Assembly: GCF_003010955.1 (NCBI RefSeq)
Contig: NZ_PGGO01000007.1
Location: 62,001 to 126,000 of the forward strand
DNA length: 64,000 nt
From: Phyllobacterium brassicacearum
GTDB taxonomy: Bacteria > Pseudomonadota > Alphaproteobacteria > Rhizobiales > Rhizobiaceae
Direction of reading: 5' to 3'
The position numbers and the translations under genes are program-made. This document shows, piece after piece, positions 62,549 through 64,000 of the stretch. Every line of letters starts with the position of its first letter. Position 1 is the first letter of the stretch. The notes beneath the pieces were generated by a model. It worked only from the letters and a program-made list of their open reading frames with translations. It did not search any database and was not told the origin of the DNA.

Positions 62549-63364
62549 TTAGTTCACGGTCATCGACTCTCCCGATGCCATCATTTGCGAGAATGTCTGC
62601 TGCTGCTGCAGCCATGTCTGGTAATCTTCCGCCGTGTCGACAACGACGGTCCCGCGCATTTGCGGATGCCCGACGCCGCACAATTCGGCGCAAAGGATTT
62701 CAAAGGTTCCCGTCTTGGTCGGTGTAAACCAGAAATAGGTGACCATACCTGGAACCATGTCCATCTTGGCCCTGAATTCGGGTACATAGAAATCGTGCAG
62801 GACATCGACTGAGCGAAGCAGCATCTTCACCGGTTTATCGACGGGAATATGCAATTCGGCGCCCGCTATGACGATATCATCGAGCCCGGCCGCATCGTTC
62901 TTGTTGATGCCTAATGGATTCTCGGCAGTGACGTCGCGGGTTTCCGATGTTCCCAACTGGCCGTTCGCGCCCGGAAGACGAAAGTTCCACAACCATTGCT
63001 GGCCCACGACCTCTACTTCGGTGGCCTCTTTGGGGACTGTCACGAACTGGTTCCACACGAACAGGCCCGGCGCCAGCATGGCAACGACGCCAATGGTGGT
63101 CACTGTGGCAAGCCAGAACTCCAGCTTTTTGTTCTCAGGCTCATAATGTGCCTGATTTCCCGGCTTGTGCCGGAAACGGAAAACGCAATAGGCAACAAAA
63201 AGCACGACCGCAGTGAAAACGAAGCCAGTGATCCAGAATGTAATGATGATTGTATTGTCGATGTAGTGCCAGTTTGACGCAATTGGCGTCCACCACCACG
63301 GACTCAAAAGATGAAACAGAACTGACGCAACCGCTACAAGAACCAGAATAAGTACGACAGCCAT
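62549..63364 (-). CDS. coxM: Heme-copper oxidase subunit II with CuA site, CoxM-like
   Basis: 271 residues with two N-terminal spans (~residues 3-20 and 40-62) and a periplasmic cupredoxin domain. The CuA ligands are all present: H190 (VLHDFYVP), C225, E227, C229, H233 and M236 (CAELCGVGHPQMRG), so the enzyme takes electrons from cytochrome c and not from quinol. There is no lipobox. It begins the operon, with GGGAGGGG upstream, and lies 146 bases before coxN. Confidence 0.95.
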   Translation of the reverse strand: MAVVLILVLVAVASVLFHLLSPWWWTPIASNWHYIDNTIIITFWITGFVFTAVVLFVAYCVFRFRHKPGNQAHYEPENKKLEFWLATVTTIGVVAMLAPGLFVWNQFVTVPKEATEVEVVGQQWLWNFRLPGANGQLGTSETRDVTAENPLGINKNDAAGLDDIVIAGAELHIPVDKPVKMLLRSVDVLHDFYVPEFRAKMDMVPGMVTYFWFTPTKTGTFEILCAELCGVGHPQMRGTVVVDTAEDYQTWLQQQQTFSQMMASGESMTVN

Positions 63365-63518
63365 TTCTTGTCCCCTCCCTGCCTTATTTGGCTGTGGACA
63401 TGAACTCGCAATCTCTCGAAATGTCAGCGTAGCATTTCATGAAAGAGAAATACAGGCAGTCAGATCAGTGGCGACGAAGAAGATCTGGATATCAACATAT
63501 ACGCACACACATTCTACT

Positions 63519-63549
63519 TCAGCATTGCCGTCATCAACGGCAATGCTGA
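63519..63549. other. Perfect 13-bp stem-loop downstream of the DUF1428 gene
   Basis: TCAGCATTGCCGT (63519-63531) and ACGGCAATGCTGA (63537-63549) pair perfectly around the loop CATCA. It lies 39 bases after the stop of the minus-strand DUF1428 gene and upstream of coxM. No T-run follows on either strand, so it may be a factor-dependent terminator, an mRNA-stabilising hairpin or a protein-binding site. Confidence 0.5.
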
Positions 63550-63588
63550 CAAGATAAGTTGCTCTTGGGGCCGTTATGCGCCGTGTCG

Positions 63589-63942
63589 CTATAGTTGCAC
63601 GAACGCCTCGAACCCTCCGTAGATCATTCGCTTGCCGTCGAAAGGCATGTTCGACTCGTCTCCCTTCAGCCGCGGGTCTTGCATGACTTTAGCATCGATC
63701 GCGTCGCGTTCTTCGCGCGATCGATAGACGATCCAGGCAAAGATTACGATCTCGTCGTCCTTGGCCTGAACCGCACGCGGGAAAGAGGTAAGTTCACCGT
63801 AGGGGACATCGTCAGCCGTGCATTCGACATAGGCGAGCGCACCAAGGTCTTTCCAGACTTCCCCCGCCCTTCGAGCCAGCGCTTTGTAGTCGTCAATTCT
63901 GTCCTTTGGAACTGCGAGTAGGAAACCGTCGACGTAGGACAT
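63589..63942 (-). CDS. DUF1428 family protein
   Basis: 117 residues. The family pattern is complete: YVDGFLLAVPKDRIDDYKAL at the start, VECTADDVPYGELTSF, then RDAIDAKVMQDPR and the C-terminal PFDGKRMIYGGFEAFVQL. DUF1428 proteins are small cytoplasmic ferredoxin-fold-like proteins of unknown function. The start codon lies 59 bases from the right window edge, with GGAGGC just upstream of the ATG. It has no visible relation to the oxidase genes. Confidence 0.93.
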   Translation of the reverse strand: MSYVDGFLLAVPKDRIDDYKALARRAGEVWKDLGALAYVECTADDVPYGELTSFPRAVQAKDDEIVIFAWIVYRSREERDAIDAKVMQDPRLKGDESNMPFDGKRMIYGGFEAFVQL

Positions 63943-64000
63943 GCATGCCTCCTTTTGTTTGGAACAATCAAAGGAACGTTCGCGCGATGGGCAATGCTAC

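Noticed and set aside
1-64000. tRNA, rRNA, CRISPR arrays, transposases, integrases, phage genes
   Set aside because: None was recognised by reading the sequence or the translated frames. A dedicated tRNA and repeat scan could still find something small.

Overview
The window looks like part of a large secondary replicon (plasmid or chromid) of an alphaproteobacterium of the order Hyphomicrobiales (Rhizobiales), in the Phyllobacteriaceae/Brucellaceae/Rhizobiaceae range. The evidence is a complete repABC replication and partition module with its antisense RNA, RirA- and Irr-type iron boxes, a coxMNOP-type oxidase cluster and a dense set of ABC importers. Genus cannot be fixed from the sequence alone. 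No tRNA, rRNA, CRISPR array, transposase or integrase was seen. Most of the sequence is orderly, tightly packed operons.

Layout: 1-4134, a branched-chain amino acid (HAAT) ABC importer (binding protein cut by the window edge, livH, livM, livG, livF). 4135-8835, an inverted-repeat element, then an iron-uptake operon efeU-efeO-efeB plus a second imelysin-like gene, with an Irr-type ICE box in front and a strong terminator behind. 8904-15931, a GbsR/MarR-type regulator with a long perfect palindrome, then cydD-cydC-cydA-cydB-cydX for cytochrome bd oxidase. 15944-19927, repA-repB-repC with parS-like palindromes, antisense RNA and a probable AT-rich origin inside repC. 20213-21172, an unrecognised lipoprotein-like gene. 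21386-27539, a DeoR regulator, an RbsD/FucU protein and a CUT1 sugar ABC importer. 27545-28747, an AI-2E-family membrane protein. 28850-36964, a FadR-type regulator with a peptide-type ABC importer and two DHDPS-family aldolases. 37016-38290, an MgtC/DUF4010 membrane protein. 38311-42445, an iron-siderophore-type ABC importer with two tandem paralogous binding proteins, divergent from a methyltransferase across a RirA/Irr-type control region.

The remaining third is mostly on the minus strand. 43436-46590 holds an overlapping pair: a metallo-beta-lactamase-fold hydrolase and a 610-residue HEFGH metallopeptidase-like protein. 46733-47392 is a 1-Cys peroxiredoxin. 47612-51306 is a three-gene operon of a cysteine-rich TackOD1-like protein, a processive GT2 glycosyltransferase and a HlyD-like protein. 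51680-52548 holds SixA and acylphosphatase. 52594-57452 is prkA-yeaH-spoVR. 57932-58756 is a DUF2189 membrane protein. 58820-63364 is a coxMNOP-like alternative heme-copper oxidase plus a subunit IV, closed by a clear terminator. 63589-63942 is a DUF1428 gene.

Taken together the replicon offers two extra terminal oxidases (one of them bd-type), two iron import routes, four organic-solute importers and stress functions (PrkA, peroxiredoxin). The least explained parts, and the best candidates for undescribed systems, are the MBL-fold/metallopeptidase pair and the TackOD1-GT2-HlyD operon.
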